Positions 8,798 through 17,541 of a DNA stretch of 64,000 nucleotides are shown here, piece after piece. The translations under genes and the position numbers were made by a program. The stretch comes from Pseudoneobacillus rhizosphaerae. Lineage in GTDB: Bacteria > Bacillota > Bacilli > Bacillales > Cytobacillaceae. Where the stretch lies: positions 1-64,000 of the forward strand of contig NZ_CAKJTG010000011.1 of assembly GCF_917563885.1 (NCBI RefSeq). The letters run 5' to 3'. Within the stretch, counting starts at the first letter, position 1; every line of letters starts with the position of its first letter. Below the pieces are notes generated by a model, which made no database searches, was not told where the DNA came from, and saw nothing but the letters and a program-made list of their open reading frames with translations.

Positions 8798-9121
8798 ATG
8801 TCTGTTTTTGTATACCAAACATTTCAAATTAAACAGGATAAATTTGGTGAGGGTATTAAGAATTTAAAGGCATTACAATGTTTCCGAAATGAAAAGTATG
8901 ATCATAAGGTAGAGATTTTAGCACCAATTTCTGGTGAGGATCATACATACGCCCTTCTTGCTACGTATGAGGGATTAGCAGAGATGGAATTGCAAAATAA
9001 GAAAATGTTTGACGATGAAGAGTATAAAACGTTAATCGAGGAATTTTTTATTGAGAATATTGTACAAGGAAGTATGAATACACAATTGTATCGGTCCATG
9101 CCCCCAGCAGAGAAATCGTAA
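8798..9121 (+). CDS. Conserved hypothetical protein, small alpha/beta (ABM-like?)
   Basis: A 107-residue soluble protein. The start is fixed by TAGGAGGGGGAAA directly before ATG (MSVFVYQTFQIK); an in-frame start 30 bases upstream lacks a site. The pattern of strand, helix and strand (VYQTFQIK, GIKNLKALQ, YALLATYEG, YKTLIEEFF) suggests a dimeric alpha/beta-barrel fold such as NIPSNAP or antibiotic-biosynthesis monooxygenase proteins, but there is no catalytic signature and I do not recognise the family. Single gene with a perfect 10-bp terminator. Confidence 0.65.
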   Translation: MSVFVYQTFQIKQDKFGEGIKNLKALQCFRNEKYDHKVEILAPISGEDHTYALLATYEGLAEMELQNKKMFDDEEYKTLIEEFFIENIVQGSMNTQLYRSMPPAEKS

Positions 9122-9122
9122 A

Positions 9123-9155
9123 GCCGAAGCCCTATAACAGGGCTTCGGCTTCTTA
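9123..9155 (+). terminator. Bidirectional terminator
   Basis: GCCGAAGCCC (9123-9132) and GGGCTTCGGC (9140-9149) form a perfect 10-bp GC-rich stem. It separates the convergent genes at 8798 and asnA. Confidence 0.9.
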
Positions 9156-9161
9156 AATAGC

Positions 9162-10175
9162 TTACAAAAGGAGGATATTGTTTTCCAAACATTCATTTTT
9201 AATTTGGTCATTCCAAACAGAAACCTGTACTTCTCCTATATGAGCCTTTTTTAGGAAAAACATGCATAATCTTGATTGCCCTATCCCACCCCCAATAGTA
9301 TAAGGAAGATTTCCATCCAAAATTGCTTTGTGATATTCCAAATCCTTGCGATCGAAATTTTGAGTGACTTTTAATTGTTTTAAAAGTGACTTTTTATCAA
9401 CTCTTATTCCCATCGATGAAATTTCGAAAGACTTTTCCAAAACCGGGTACCACAATAGTAAATCCCCGTTTAACTCCCAATCATCGTAATCAGGTGAACG
9501 CTCATCATGTTTAACACCAGAACGAAGCTTACCACCAATTTGCATAAGAAAAACTGCGCCAAGCTCTTTAGTAATTTTATCTTCCCTTTCTTTTGGCGTA
9601 AGAGTAGGATAGTGGTCTTCTAATTCTTGGGTTGAAATAAAATGAATTGTTTCAGGTAAAATAGGTTGAAGTTTTTCGTTTTGATAGGATAAATATTGTT
9701 CCGTTATTTTCAAAGCAGAGTATATTTTCAGAACTTCTTTTTGAAGAGTTTTTAAGTTCCTTTTCTCCAAAGTAATGATTTTTTCCCAATCCCATTGATC
9801 AACATAGATGGAATGAAGATTATCGAGTGTTTCGTCCCTTCTTATAGCATTCATATCTGTGTAGAGACCTTCACCGGCTGAATAGCCATATCTTGCTAAG
9901 GCCATACGCTTCCATTTTGCTAAAGATTGAACAACTTCTATTGTTTCATTTTTAATATCTAATGCATCAAATGAAACAATCCGTTCAACTCCATTTAAAT
10001 TATCATTAATTCCTGTTCCCCCTTTAACAAATAGAGGAGCCGAAACCCTTATTAAATTTAATGCTTTAGACAAGTTATTCTCAAACTGATCTTTAATGAT
10101 TTTAATGGCAATTTCTGTTTGTTTTAAATCAAGAATTGACTTGTACCCGATAGGAATGACGGTTTTGTTTAGCAT
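9162..10175 (-). CDS. asnA: Aspartate-ammonia ligase (asparagine synthetase A)
   Basis: A 337-residue class II aminoacyl-tRNA-synthetase-like enzyme that makes asparagine from aspartate, ammonia and ATP. Family features are APLFVKGGTGINDNLNG, the KWKRMALARYGYSAGEGLYTD-type region, QIGGKLRSGVKHDERSPDYDDW and the C-terminal GGGIGQSRLCMFFL motif that binds ATP. The length is close to the usual 330. I chose ATG 10175, eight bases after GGAGG, rather than an upstream in-frame codon. It is divergent from the APC permease at 10317. There is no asnB nearby. Confidence 0.95.
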   Translation of the reverse strand: MLNKTVIPIGYKSILDLKQTEIAIKIIKDQFENNLSKALNLIRVSAPLFVKGGTGINDNLNGVERIVSFDALDIKNETIEVVQSLAKWKRMALARYGYSAGEGLYTDMNAIRRDETLDNLHSIYVDQWDWEKIITLEKRNLKTLQKEVLKIYSALKITEQYLSYQNEKLQPILPETIHFISTQELEDHYPTLTPKEREDKITKELGAVFLMQIGGKLRSGVKHDERSPDYDDWELNGDLLLWYPVLEKSFEISSMGIRVDKKSLLKQLKVTQNFDRKDLEYHKAILDGNLPYTIGGGIGQSRLCMFFLKKAHIGEVQVSVWNDQIKNECLENNILLL

Positions 10176-10256
10176 TGATTCAGCCTCCAGTTGAAATGAC
10201 AAACTAACAAAACTAATTTATGAAATTTTTACTCGTGATGTTCCAGTATCCTTTTT

Positions 10257-10284
10257 TTGAAGTACATAATAAGCACCATAAAAT
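10257..10284 (+). promoter_or_regulatory. Candidate SigA promoter of APC permease
   Basis: TTGAAG (10257-10262) and TAAAAT (10279-10284) are spaced by 16 bases, 33 bases before the start codon. Confidence 0.35.
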
Positions 10285-10316
10285 CCAATGATAATACTTG
10301 ATGGAGGAGTGATTGC

Positions 10317-11678
10317 ATGGATTTTTTCAATCCAGGGGTAGGAACAGGAAAAGGTAAGGATAGTGAAAATGCAAATTTAAATTGGTGGCAATTGTCCTTA
10401 ATTGGTGTTGGATGTACGATTGGAACTGGATACTTTCTCGGATCAACGATTGGGATAAAAATTACTGGACCATCTATCGTATTTTCTTTCATATTTGCAG
10501 CGATTGGAACGTATATTGTATACAATTTATTAGCCAAAATGACAGCGGAAGATCCCCAGGATGGATCCTTTTGTTATTATGCGAACAAAGCTTTCGGACG
10601 CTGGGCCGGCTTTAGTTGCGGATGGAATTATTGGAGTTCTAATATCTTGATTATGGGTAGTCAATTAACAGCCCTTTCCATACTATCTAGATTTTGGTTT
10701 CCCAATGTTCCTCTATGGCTATTTGCAGCGGTTTATGCCATTCTTTCTATTATTGTTGTGTTAACAGGGACAAGTGGCTTCGATAAGGTAGAAAATTTAT
10801 TAGCTATCATAAAAACAGCGGCTATTTTTATGTTTATCATTCTTGCATCTGCTGCCCTTTTCGGTTGGATCGATGGAGACCCTAAACATCCAGGTATTCC
10901 AAACTCAACAAAGGAACTTTTCCCAGAAGGATTTAAAGGATTTTGGGCTTCGCTTATTTATGCTTTTTATGCTTATGGAGGAATTGAAGTCATTGGTTTG
11001 ATGGCGACTCGTTTAAAAAAGAAAGAGGATGCACCAAAAGCAGGAATCATTATGTTAATTTTGCTTGTGGTGATTTATGTGATTTCTCTTGGACTAGCTG
11101 TGACAATGGTGGCTCATGGTGCATTTGATGAGAAGGAAAGTGGATTTGTTACAGCAATGGATAAATATAATTTAGCATTTTTTCCTCACGTATTTAATGG
11201 GGCCATCATTATTGCAGGGTTTTCGACGATGACAGCGTCTCTTTTTGGAGTAACAACACTCTTAGTTACGTTAGCCGAAAGTGGAGATGCCCCGAAGTTG
11301 TTTTCCAAAAAGCTGGAAAAGTGGAAAGAGCTACCCATCGCCTCATTGGGGTTAGCCACTTTGGGGCTATTGGCATCAATTATTACTGCTTTACTGCTAC
11401 CAGGGAAAATTTATGAGTACATCACAACTGCGGCAGGTATACTCATTCTATTTAATTGGTCGTTTATCATTTTCTCTGCCCTAAAAGTATTGGAAGTGAA
11501 GGTATGGGGAAAGCTACTTGCGTTTATCGGGTTAGCTTTGATTATTGCGGCGATAAGTGGAACATTAATGGAAAAGAGTATCCGGTTTGGCTTTTTTGTA
11601 AGTATAATGTTCGCTATTATAATTGGTATAGTGGCTTTAATTATGCAAAAGAAGGTTTGGAAAACACAATCAAGTTAA
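10317..11678 (+). CDS. APC-superfamily amino acid permease
   Basis: A 453-residue integral membrane protein with about twelve hydrophobic segments. The first helix carries the APC signature GVGCTIGTGYFLGSTIGI, where the substrate amino and carboxyl groups bind in family members. YAFYAYGGIEVIGLMA in the sixth helix and the segment after it with PKAGIIM are also typical. It is related to the AAT-type permeases of Bacillus (YdgF/YbxG/AapA group). The substrate cannot be named. It is divergent from asnA, sharing a 141-bp intergenic region, which hints at amino acid metabolism. RBS GGAGGAGTG. Confidence 0.85.
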   Translation: MDFFNPGVGTGKGKDSENANLNWWQLSLIGVGCTIGTGYFLGSTIGIKITGPSIVFSFIFAAIGTYIVYNLLAKMTAEDPQDGSFCYYANKAFGRWAGFSCGWNYWSSNILIMGSQLTALSILSRFWFPNVPLWLFAAVYAILSIIVVLTGTSGFDKVENLLAIIKTAAIFMFIILASAALFGWIDGDPKHPGIPNSTKELFPEGFKGFWASLIYAFYAYGGIEVIGLMATRLKKKEDAPKAGIIMLILLVVIYVISLGLAVTMVAHGAFDEKESGFVTAMDKYNLAFFPHVFNGAIIIAGFSTMTASLFGVTTLLVTLAESGDAPKLFSKKLEKWKELPIASLGLATLGLLASIITALLLPGKIYEYITTAAGILILFNWSFIIFSALKVLEVKVWGKLLAFIGLALIIAAISGTLMEKSIRFGFFVSIMFAIIIGIVALIMQKKVWKTQSS

Positions 11679-11681
11679 AAT

Positions 11682-11710
11682 AAAAAACACCATTTTGGTG
11701 TTTTTTTATT
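11682..11710 (+). terminator. Bidirectional terminator
   Basis: AAAAACACC pairs with GGTGTTTTT around ATTTT, between the convergent permease and LysE-family genes. Confidence 0.85.
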
Positions 11711-11715
11711 TATGT

Positions 11716-12348
11716 TCAACTAAACAGGGCTTTAATGCCTTGAAAGCCAAAATACAATCCAAACCCAATTAGTGAAGCACCAGAGATAATCGAAATGGCC
11801 ATTAGACTTTTATGATTTAAAAACCTTCGGAAGCCAGTGGTGAGAGAAGCGACAAATATATCCCATACGGTCAGACCAAGAAAAATCATACTACTGTAAA
11901 TGATTAATTGAGTGCTTCCATATGATGAGGCTGTTTTCGCCAACACAGATCCATAGATTCCTAACCAAAATAATACCGATAATGGACTTGTAATCGACAT
12001 AATAAAACCTGTGAAAAAACATTTAATCAACGATTCCTTTTTTCGGCTGTAGGTTAATGTAATAATATTGGCTTTTAAAATACTCTCGACCCCTGAGTAG
12101 ATCAGAATAAAGCCACCAAATAGCCATAAAAAGATTTGGACGATAGGGATGTCCAAAAATTTCACTAAGCCTAGATAAACAACAAGCATGAAAATCCCAT
12201 CTGCAATCATCGAACCAGCCCCAACTACCCAAGCGTGCCAAAATCCGTTTTTGATCCCTTTGTCTAATCGGGCTGAATTTACAGGGCCAATAGGAGCGGC
12301 TAACGTTAATCCCAAGAAAATATAACTTATTAAGACACTTACACTCAA
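11716..12348 (-). CDS. LysE-family transporter (paralogue 1)
   Basis: A 210-residue membrane protein with about six hydrophobic segments. The N-terminal LGLTLAAPIGPVNSARLDKG carries the LysE/RhtB family signature; members export amino acids or related metabolites. FTGFIMSITSPLSVLFWLGIYG is the second conserved helix pair. The start is TTG, six bases after GGGAGTG; no ATG is available at this end. It is closely similar along its length to the gene at 16346-16972. A palindrome in its promoter (12379-12399) suggests control by a dimeric repressor. Confidence 0.85.
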   Translation of the reverse strand: MSVSVLISYIFLGLTLAAPIGPVNSARLDKGIKNGFWHAWVVGAGSMIADGIFMLVVYLGLVKFLDIPIVQIFLWLFGGFILIYSGVESILKANIITLTYSRKKESLIKCFFTGFIMSITSPLSVLFWLGIYGSVLAKTASSYGSTQLIIYSSMIFLGLTVWDIFVASLTTGFRRFLNHKSLMAISIISGASLIGFGLYFGFQGIKALFS

Positions 12349-12378
12349 TTAAAACACTCCCAAAGATAAAAGTAGAAA

Positions 12379-12399
12379 CTTGTACAGTTTATGTACAAG
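12379..12399 (-). promoter_or_regulatory. Operator-like palindrome upstream of LysE paralogue 1
   Basis: CTTGTACA-GTTTA-TGTACAAG is a perfect 8-bp inverted repeat 31 bases before the TTG start. On the minus strand it overlaps a possible -35 (TTGTAC). Not a terminator (no T run). The repressor is unknown. Confidence 0.5.
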
Positions 12400-12513
12400 C
12401 AACCTAAAATAAAACAAATTTTTAAATATAGCTGTTCTTAAATTTGTAAGTAATATTCAAATTATTTAGAATATAAACTAGGATGGTAACTGATAAAGGG
12501 GGAGAGAGACAAA

Positions 12514-13560
12514 ATGAAAATCTTAATAATAGGCGGCACCAAATTTTTAGGAAGATTTTTAGTAGAAGAGGGCTTAAAAGGAAATCATGAAATTACTTTA
12601 TTTAACAGAGGAAATAATAAAGAGGAATTTCTTCATGTCGAGCAAATTCACGGCAACCGAAATATTGATATCGACTTATTAAAAAATCGGAAGTGGGATG
12701 CAGTCATTGATACTTGTGGCTATTTACCACAATCTGTTGAAAAATCAGTAAACGCTCTTGGTGAAAACATTGGACAATACGTCTTCATTTCGACCATTTC
12801 AGTTTATAAGGATTTCTCTAAAAAGGATTTTAATGAGGATGCAGAACTCTTATCTATGACAAGGGAAGAAGCAGATGAATTAACGAAGGATAATGATTCC
12901 GCTATTATGAGTCATTATGGAGAATTGAAGGCTTTATGTGAACAAGAATTATTAAAATCAATAGCTAATAAAAGTTTAATTATCCGCCCAGGATTAATCG
13001 TAGGGCCATACGATGGAACTGACCATTTCACGTATTGGGTGAATCGTGTAAACGAGGGTGGCGAAGTATTAGCACCGGGGGACCCAGATCGAATGGTTCA
13101 ATTTATTGACGTTAGGGATTTAGCAAAATGGACAATTCATATGGTGGAGAGGAAGGGATTAGGTATTTTTAATGCCACTGGAATTGATAAGGAACTAACG
13201 ATGAAATCGATGTTAAATGCTATAAAACATAGTCTAGGTAGTGACGCAGAATTTGTGTGGATAGATGATGAGTTTTTATTAGAAAATGAAGTAGGACCGT
13301 GGATGGAATTGCCATTATGGATACCCGAAGAAAAACCTTTAGCAGACGGAAAAAATATGAGTGGATTGTTGGCGACGAACACCGATAGGGCACAATCTCA
13401 AGGATTAACGTTTCGTTCTGTCGAAGAAACAGCTATCGATACTTTGAAGTGGTATCAAAAGAACAGCAGTTCACAAGCAATGAAGGCAGGGATGAGTAGG
13501 GAGAAGGAAAGTTTACTATTAGAAAAATGGTCATCGAAGACTATTGTAGAAGAGAAATAA
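12514..13560 (+). CDS. NAD-dependent epimerase/dehydratase (extended SDR)
   Basis: A 348-residue extended short-chain dehydrogenase. The N-terminal MKILIIGGTKFLGRFL is the dinucleotide-binding GGTxFLG variant used by atypical extended SDRs; the catalytic YxxxK is HYGELKALCE near residue 138, preceded by the Ser/Thr of FISTISVYKD. IRPGLIVGPYDGTDHFTYW and FIDVRDLAKW fit sugar-nucleotide epimerase relatives. The substrate is unknown. RBS GGGGGAGAGAG. It is monocistronic, divergent from the LysE gene. Confidence 0.85.
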   Translation: MKILIIGGTKFLGRFLVEEGLKGNHEITLFNRGNNKEEFLHVEQIHGNRNIDIDLLKNRKWDAVIDTCGYLPQSVEKSVNALGENIGQYVFISTISVYKDFSKKDFNEDAELLSMTREEADELTKDNDSAIMSHYGELKALCEQELLKSIANKSLIIRPGLIVGPYDGTDHFTYWVNRVNEGGEVLAPGDPDRMVQFIDVRDLAKWTIHMVERKGLGIFNATGIDKELTMKSMLNAIKHSLGSDAEFVWIDDEFLLENEVGPWMELPLWIPEEKPLADGKNMSGLLATNTDRAQSQGLTFRSVEETAIDTLKWYQKNSSSQAMKAGMSREKESLLLEKWSSKTIVEEK

Positions 13561-13564
13561 ACAA

Positions 13565-13617
13565 AAAAGGCTAGGGATCAGAACTTCTTAGGAAAGTCAG
13601 ATACCTGGCCTTTTATC
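13565..13617 (+). terminator. Long-loop bidirectional hairpin
   Basis: AAAAGGCTAGG (13565-13575) pairs with CCTGGCCTTTT (13604-13614) with one G-U pair and a 28-base loop, between convergent genes. Confidence 0.5.
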
Positions 13618-13622
13618 TTTAT

Positions 13623-15038
13623 TTAAGCAGAATGATTTTCGTTTTCTTCTGGATTATTTAATTTACTATTTCGACGACCATATAGGATGTAGACTACAAG
13701 TCCTATTGCGATCCAAATCGCAAATGTAGTCCAAGTTGTAGCTGGAAGTCGTAATGCTAAATATCCACAAAATAGGATGGCTAAAATAGGAATCAATGGA
13801 ACAAAAGGCACTTTAAATGCACGCTTTAAATTTGGTTGAGTTTTTCTTAAAACTAACACACCTAATGAAACAACGATAAAAGCAAAGAGTGTTCCGATAT
13901 TTGTAAGTTCCGCCAGTTTCCCTAATGGAATGACACCTGCAAAGATTGCCACCATCAAACCTATAACCCATGTATTAACCATTGGCGTTTGTGTTTTCTT
14001 ATTTACTTTAGAAAATACCTTTGGCAATAAACCATCACGGCTGATGGCAAAAAATAATCGAGTTTGACCATACATCATAACTAATAACACAGTCGTAATA
14101 CCTGTAATAGCCCCTAATGAGATGAACCCTGCTACCCAGTCCTGATTGATATAGTTTAGGGCAAATGCTACAGGGTTTTTAACGTTTAATTCAGTGTAAG
14201 GTACAATTCCAGTTAAGATGGCTGAAACAACGATGTAAAGGACAGTACAAACTGCTAGTGATGCAATAATTCCGATAGGCATGTCTCTTTTTGGATTTTT
14301 AACTTCTTCAGCAGCGGTTGAAACTGCATCAAATCCAATGTATGCAAAAAATACTGTGGCTGCCCCCGTAGTAACTCCGTCGAATCCAAAAGGCATAAAC
14401 GGCGTCCAGTTGGATGGTTCCACATACCAAACTCCAACGGCAATAAATAATAGTACAACGGCAATTTTAATGATTACCATAATTGTGTTAAATTTAGCAG
14501 ACTTTTTTATACCTTGTGTTAATAGGAAGGTGATAAATAAAATTATAAGTATTGCAGGTAAATCAATAAAAGTTCCATCTGCTGGATTATAGGCGCTAGT
14601 CAAAGCCTTTGGCAAATGAATACCAAATCCACCTAATAAACCTTGAAAGTAGCCAGACCAACCTGAGGCTACAGCCGATGAAGCTACTCCATATTCTAAA
14701 ATTAAATCCCATCCTAATACCCAAGCTATGAGCTCACCAAAGGTAGCATAGCTGTATGTATAGGCACTTCCGGAAACTGGAACAGATGAAGCGAACTCCG
14801 CGTAACAAAGTGCTGCAAATACACAGGCAAGACCAGATAATATAAAGGAGATAATAAGGGCTGGGCCAGCGTGTGTGCTGGCCGCAACACCTGTTAGAAC
14901 GAAGATTCCAGTACCGACAATGGCTCCTATCCCAAGCATTGTTAAATCAAAAGCACTAAGATCTTTCTTTAAGGATAGGCCTTTTCTTTCAGATTCTAAA
15001 AGCATGGCTGTTATAGACTTTTTTCTAAATATGCTCAT
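13623..15038 (-). CDS. Cationic amino acid transporter-type APC permease (YfnA-like)
   Basis: A 471-residue, twelve-segment APC permease of the CAT branch. The first helix has MLGIGAIVGTGIFVLTG; VSGSAYTYSYATFGEL and FAYIGFDAVSTAAEEVKNP are hallmark stretches, the latter in helix six. It resembles YfnA of B. subtilis. No S-box or T-box leader was found upstream, so a link to methionine or other amino acids is not supported. Start ATG 15038 lies seven bases after GAGGA, with a TTG codon directly upstream as the alternative. Confidence 0.85.
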   Translation of the reverse strand: MSIFRKKSITAMLLESERKGLSLKKDLSAFDLTMLGIGAIVGTGIFVLTGVAASTHAGPALIISFILSGLACVFAALCYAEFASSVPVSGSAYTYSYATFGELIAWVLGWDLILEYGVASSAVASGWSGYFQGLLGGFGIHLPKALTSAYNPADGTFIDLPAILIILFITFLLTQGIKKSAKFNTIMVIIKIAVVLLFIAVGVWYVEPSNWTPFMPFGFDGVTTGAATVFFAYIGFDAVSTAAEEVKNPKRDMPIGIIASLAVCTVLYIVVSAILTGIVPYTELNVKNPVAFALNYINQDWVAGFISLGAITGITTVLLVMMYGQTRLFFAISRDGLLPKVFSKVNKKTQTPMVNTWVIGLMVAIFAGVIPLGKLAELTNIGTLFAFIVVSLGVLVLRKTQPNLKRAFKVPFVPLIPILAILFCGYLALRLPATTWTTFAIWIAIGLVVYILYGRRNSKLNNPEENENHSA

Positions 15039-15402
15039 CAACTAATCCTCATTTATATAATAAATTTGTCGAATCTTGTATTGGAATAATACATCGAACA
15101 GAATAGTATGTAAATAAAAAAATTCAATTTTTTTATAATTGGGATTAATAGCATATTATTATTTTAAAAATAGTAGTTTTTTGGATTAAAACTCACTATA
15201 CCTATTTGTTAAGTGGTTGATTTGTTATTTTAATAAAGTATTTATTTTTTTAATATTGTCATTCATGGATGAAAAAATACTTTGAAGAGAAAGCAAAACT
15301 TATGCGATTTAGGTGGAATTCGCTGCTCGTCTTGACTGACTAAGCTGTTTTAGTTAGATTAAAGGAATATAATACTGGTGTGAATGGAAAAGAGGATTTA
15401 AA
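15039..15402. other. AT-rich divergent intergenic region
   Basis: 364 bases between the YfnA-like permease (minus) and rluF (plus). Very AT-rich with short runs of A and T. On the plus side a TATAAT (15368-15373) with a weak CTGTTT 17 bases upstream could start rluF. No ORF, hairpin terminator or riboswitch was recognised. Confidence 0.5.
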
Positions 15403-16104
15403 ATGAGAATAAACAAATATGTGGCTGAAACGGGCTATTGTTCCAGACGAGAAACGGACAAGTTAGTTGAGGCCAAAAGAATAACCATTAACGGTGTCAT
15501 TTGTGAGCATGGTAGCCGAGTTCAACCTGGGGATCTAATTTTAATAGATGGAAAACCGATTAAAACTAAACCGAAATCAGTTTATATAGCTTTAAATAAG
15601 CCGGTAGGAATAACGTCTACTTCCGAAAGACAAGTTAAAGGAAATATGGTTGACTTTGTAAACCACCATGAGCGAGTTTTTCCAATTGGTCGTCTAGATA
15701 AAGATTCCCAAGGGCTAATTTTATTAACGAATGATGGTGATATTGTTAATAAAATTTTAAGAGCTGAATTCGGGCACGAAAAAGAATATATTGTGACGGT
15801 AGACAAACCAATTAATCAAGCATTTATAAGAGGAATGTCTAATGGGGTTGAGATCCTGGGGGTAATGACAAAGAAATGTAAAGTAACACGGATAAATGAT
15901 CGCACCTTCAAAATAATTTTAACTCAAGGTCTTAATCGTCAAATACGGAGAATGTGTAAGGCGTTTGGGTATCGTGTCGTCAAATTAGAACGGATTCGAA
16001 TCATGAATATCCATTTGGGTAATTTACCAATTGGACAGTGGCGAGATTTATCAGATCAGGAAAGAAATGAGTTATTTTCTATTTTGGATTATCAACCAGT
16101 ATAA
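15403..16104 (+). CDS. rluF: 23S rRNA pseudouridine synthase, RluF/YjbC type
   Basis: A 233-residue pseudouridine synthase of the RsuA/RluB/RluE/RluF family. An N-terminal S4 RNA-binding domain (MRINKYVAETGYCSRRETDK, residues 1-50) precedes the catalytic domain with GRLDKDSQGLILLTNDG, whose first Asp is the nucleophile. QGLNRQIRRMCKAFGY is the second conserved motif. The E. coli relative RluF modifies U2604 of 23S rRNA; the RluB/RluE alternative cannot be fully excluded. RBS AAAGAGGA. Monocistronic with a terminator. Confidence 0.88.
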   Translation: MRINKYVAETGYCSRRETDKLVEAKRITINGVICEHGSRVQPGDLILIDGKPIKTKPKSVYIALNKPVGITSTSERQVKGNMVDFVNHHERVFPIGRLDKDSQGLILLTNDGDIVNKILRAEFGHEKEYIVTVDKPINQAFIRGMSNGVEILGVMTKKCKVTRINDRTFKIILTQGLNRQIRRMCKAFGYRVVKLERIRIMNIHLGNLPIGQWRDLSDQERNELFSILDYQPV

Positions 16105-16106
16105 AC

Positions 16107-16154
16107 GGTACGAGTGTGTTCCTTCATTTGGGGACAGGCTTGTACCTTTTTTTC
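16107..16154 (+). terminator. Terminator after rluF
   Basis: GGTACGAG... pairs imperfectly with ...CTTGTACC, followed by TTTTTTT. Confidence 0.65.
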
Positions 16155-16345
16155 ATTTATTGTAAGAGTTTTTATTTTTTTGAGAGATTTCTTAATTGTT
16201 AGATGGAAAGATGAATTCTTTTTTGTAAACCATATTATTCCTTTAATATCCTTGTTTTATTTTTCGCATTAATGGTTGTACAATTCCTTCTTACTGAATA
16301 CGTTTTTAAGACAGGCATATTTATTTTAGTAAGGAGTGGTCAAGA

Positions 16346-16972
16346 GTGGCTGTATTTCTCAGTTACGTGTTATTAGGATTATCTTTAGCAGCTCCCATAG
16401 GTCCAGTAAATGCTGCACAGTTAGACAAAGGAATCAAATATGGTTTCTTATCATCCTGGCTTGTTGGAGTAGGAGCATTTGTTGCCGATGGTATTTATAT
16501 GGTTGCTGTCTACATAGGAGTTGTGAAATTTGTAGAAACATCCTTTATGCAAACCTTCCTTTGGTTATTTGGAAGCTTTGTTTTAATTTATACTGGGGTC
16601 GAGAGCATTGTGAGTTCTAGGCCACAAATGTCTAAAACAAGCAGAGCTCGGGAACCTCTACATAAGTCTTTTTTGTCTGGCTTTTTTATTTCCATTTCAA
16701 ATCCATTAACGATTTTATTTTGGTTGGGAATTTACGGTTCAGTTTTAGCAAAAACCGCAGCCACTTCTAGTCAAGAACAACTCATATTGTACAGTCTAGC
16801 TATTTTTATAGGTTTATTAATATGGGATGTTACGATGGCTGGAATCTCTAGTAGCTTTAAGAATTTGTTTACAAATAAAATGATCACATTCATTTCTGTT
16901 ATTTCAGGTATATCCTTGATTGGCTTTGGTTTCTATTTTGGATTCGAGGCGATAAAAATTCTATTCTTTTAG
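16346..16972 (+). CDS. LysE-family transporter (paralogue 2)
   Basis: A 208-residue membrane protein almost co-linear with the gene at 11716-12348: LSLAAPIGPVNAAQLDKG at the N-terminus and FLSGFFISISNPLTILFWLG in the middle. The family exports amino acids or other small metabolites. The GTG start follows AAGGAGTGG. The palindrome found upstream of paralogue 1 is absent here, so the copies are probably regulated differently. Followed closely by two sporulation micro-genes, with no obvious terminator in between. Confidence 0.85.
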   Translation: MAVFLSYVLLGLSLAAPIGPVNAAQLDKGIKYGFLSSWLVGVGAFVADGIYMVAVYIGVVKFVETSFMQTFLWLFGSFVLIYTGVESIVSSRPQMSKTSRAREPLHKSFLSGFFISISNPLTILFWLGIYGSVLAKTAATSSQEQLILYSLAIFIGLLIWDVTMAGISSSFKNLFTNKMITFISVISGISLIGFGFYFGFEAIKILFF

Positions 16973-17067
16973 TAACCAATTTTTTTAAGCCCATTTTGCC
17001 TATAGATATTCGCACATTTCACCTACCCTGAATAGTATGTATTGAGAATGAAGAGGGAGGTTGTAAA

Positions 17068-17160
17068 ATGTCAGGTTCACATCATTTTGGTGGAGGCTTT
17101 GCATTACTAGTTGTATTGTTTATTTTATTAATCATCATTGGGGCTTCATGGTGCTGCTAA
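17068..17160 (+). CDS. YjcZ-family sporulation micro-protein (30 aa)
   Basis: ATG preceded by GAGGGAGG. The 30-residue product starts MSGSHHFGGGFALLVVLFIL and ends in a hydrophobic run plus WCC. This is the typical form of the YjcZ/SscA-like family: a Gly-rich head and a single hydrophobic helix with Cys at the end. Family members are spore-associated in Bacillus; the detailed role is unknown. It is paired with a second family member 39 bases downstream. Confidence 0.8.
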   Translation: MSGSHHFGGGFALLVVLFILLIIIGASWCC

Positions 17161-17198
17161 TCCCCAAAAACTATAATGAATAGGAGGAGTTGAATATT

Positions 17199-17351
17199 AT
17201 GTACGGATACGGATTCGGAAATTCTTGTTGCAATCCTTGCGGTGGATTTGGCTACGGTGGTGGATTTGGCGGTGGCTGGGCTGGAGGCTTTGCGTTAATT
17301 GTAGTTCTTTTCATTCTATTAATTATCGTTGGCGCAGCTTGCTTTAACTAA
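17199..17351 (+). CDS. YjcZ-family sporulation micro-protein (50 aa)
   Basis: ATG preceded by AGGAGGAGTTGAATATT. The 50-residue product has a Tyr/Gly/Cys-rich head ([20 protein letters not shown]), then [20 protein letters not shown], nearly identical in its hydrophobic part to the 30-residue protein just upstream. The two probably arose by tandem duplication and share a transcript ending at the hairpin at 17364. Confidence 0.8.
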   Translation: MYGYGFGNSCCNPCGGFGYGGGFGGGWAGGFALIVVLFILLIIVGAACFN

Positions 17352-17363
17352 AAATTAAGGAAT

Positions 17364-17396
17364 GCCCAGTACCTTAAGGTGCTGGGTTTTCTTTTT
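17364..17396 (+). terminator. Terminator of the YjcZ pair
   Basis: CCCAGTACC pairs with GGTGCTGGG (one G-U) around TTAA, followed by TTTTCTTTTT. Confidence 0.85.
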
Positions 17397-17541
17397 GTAC
17401 AAAAGAAACCATTAGCGTGCTAGTATCCCTATTTATTCCAAAATTACCATGGTAAATATTTGAGCTAGATGTGCCATTAGAAGGTATGTTACGGTTAAAT
17501 ATGTCGTCATTAGAAAATAACATAAACGGAGGTTGATAAGT

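Noticed and set aside
15039-15402. S-box or T-box leader upstream of the YfnA-like permease
   Set aside because: None of the conserved core elements seen in the two true S-boxes of this window is present.
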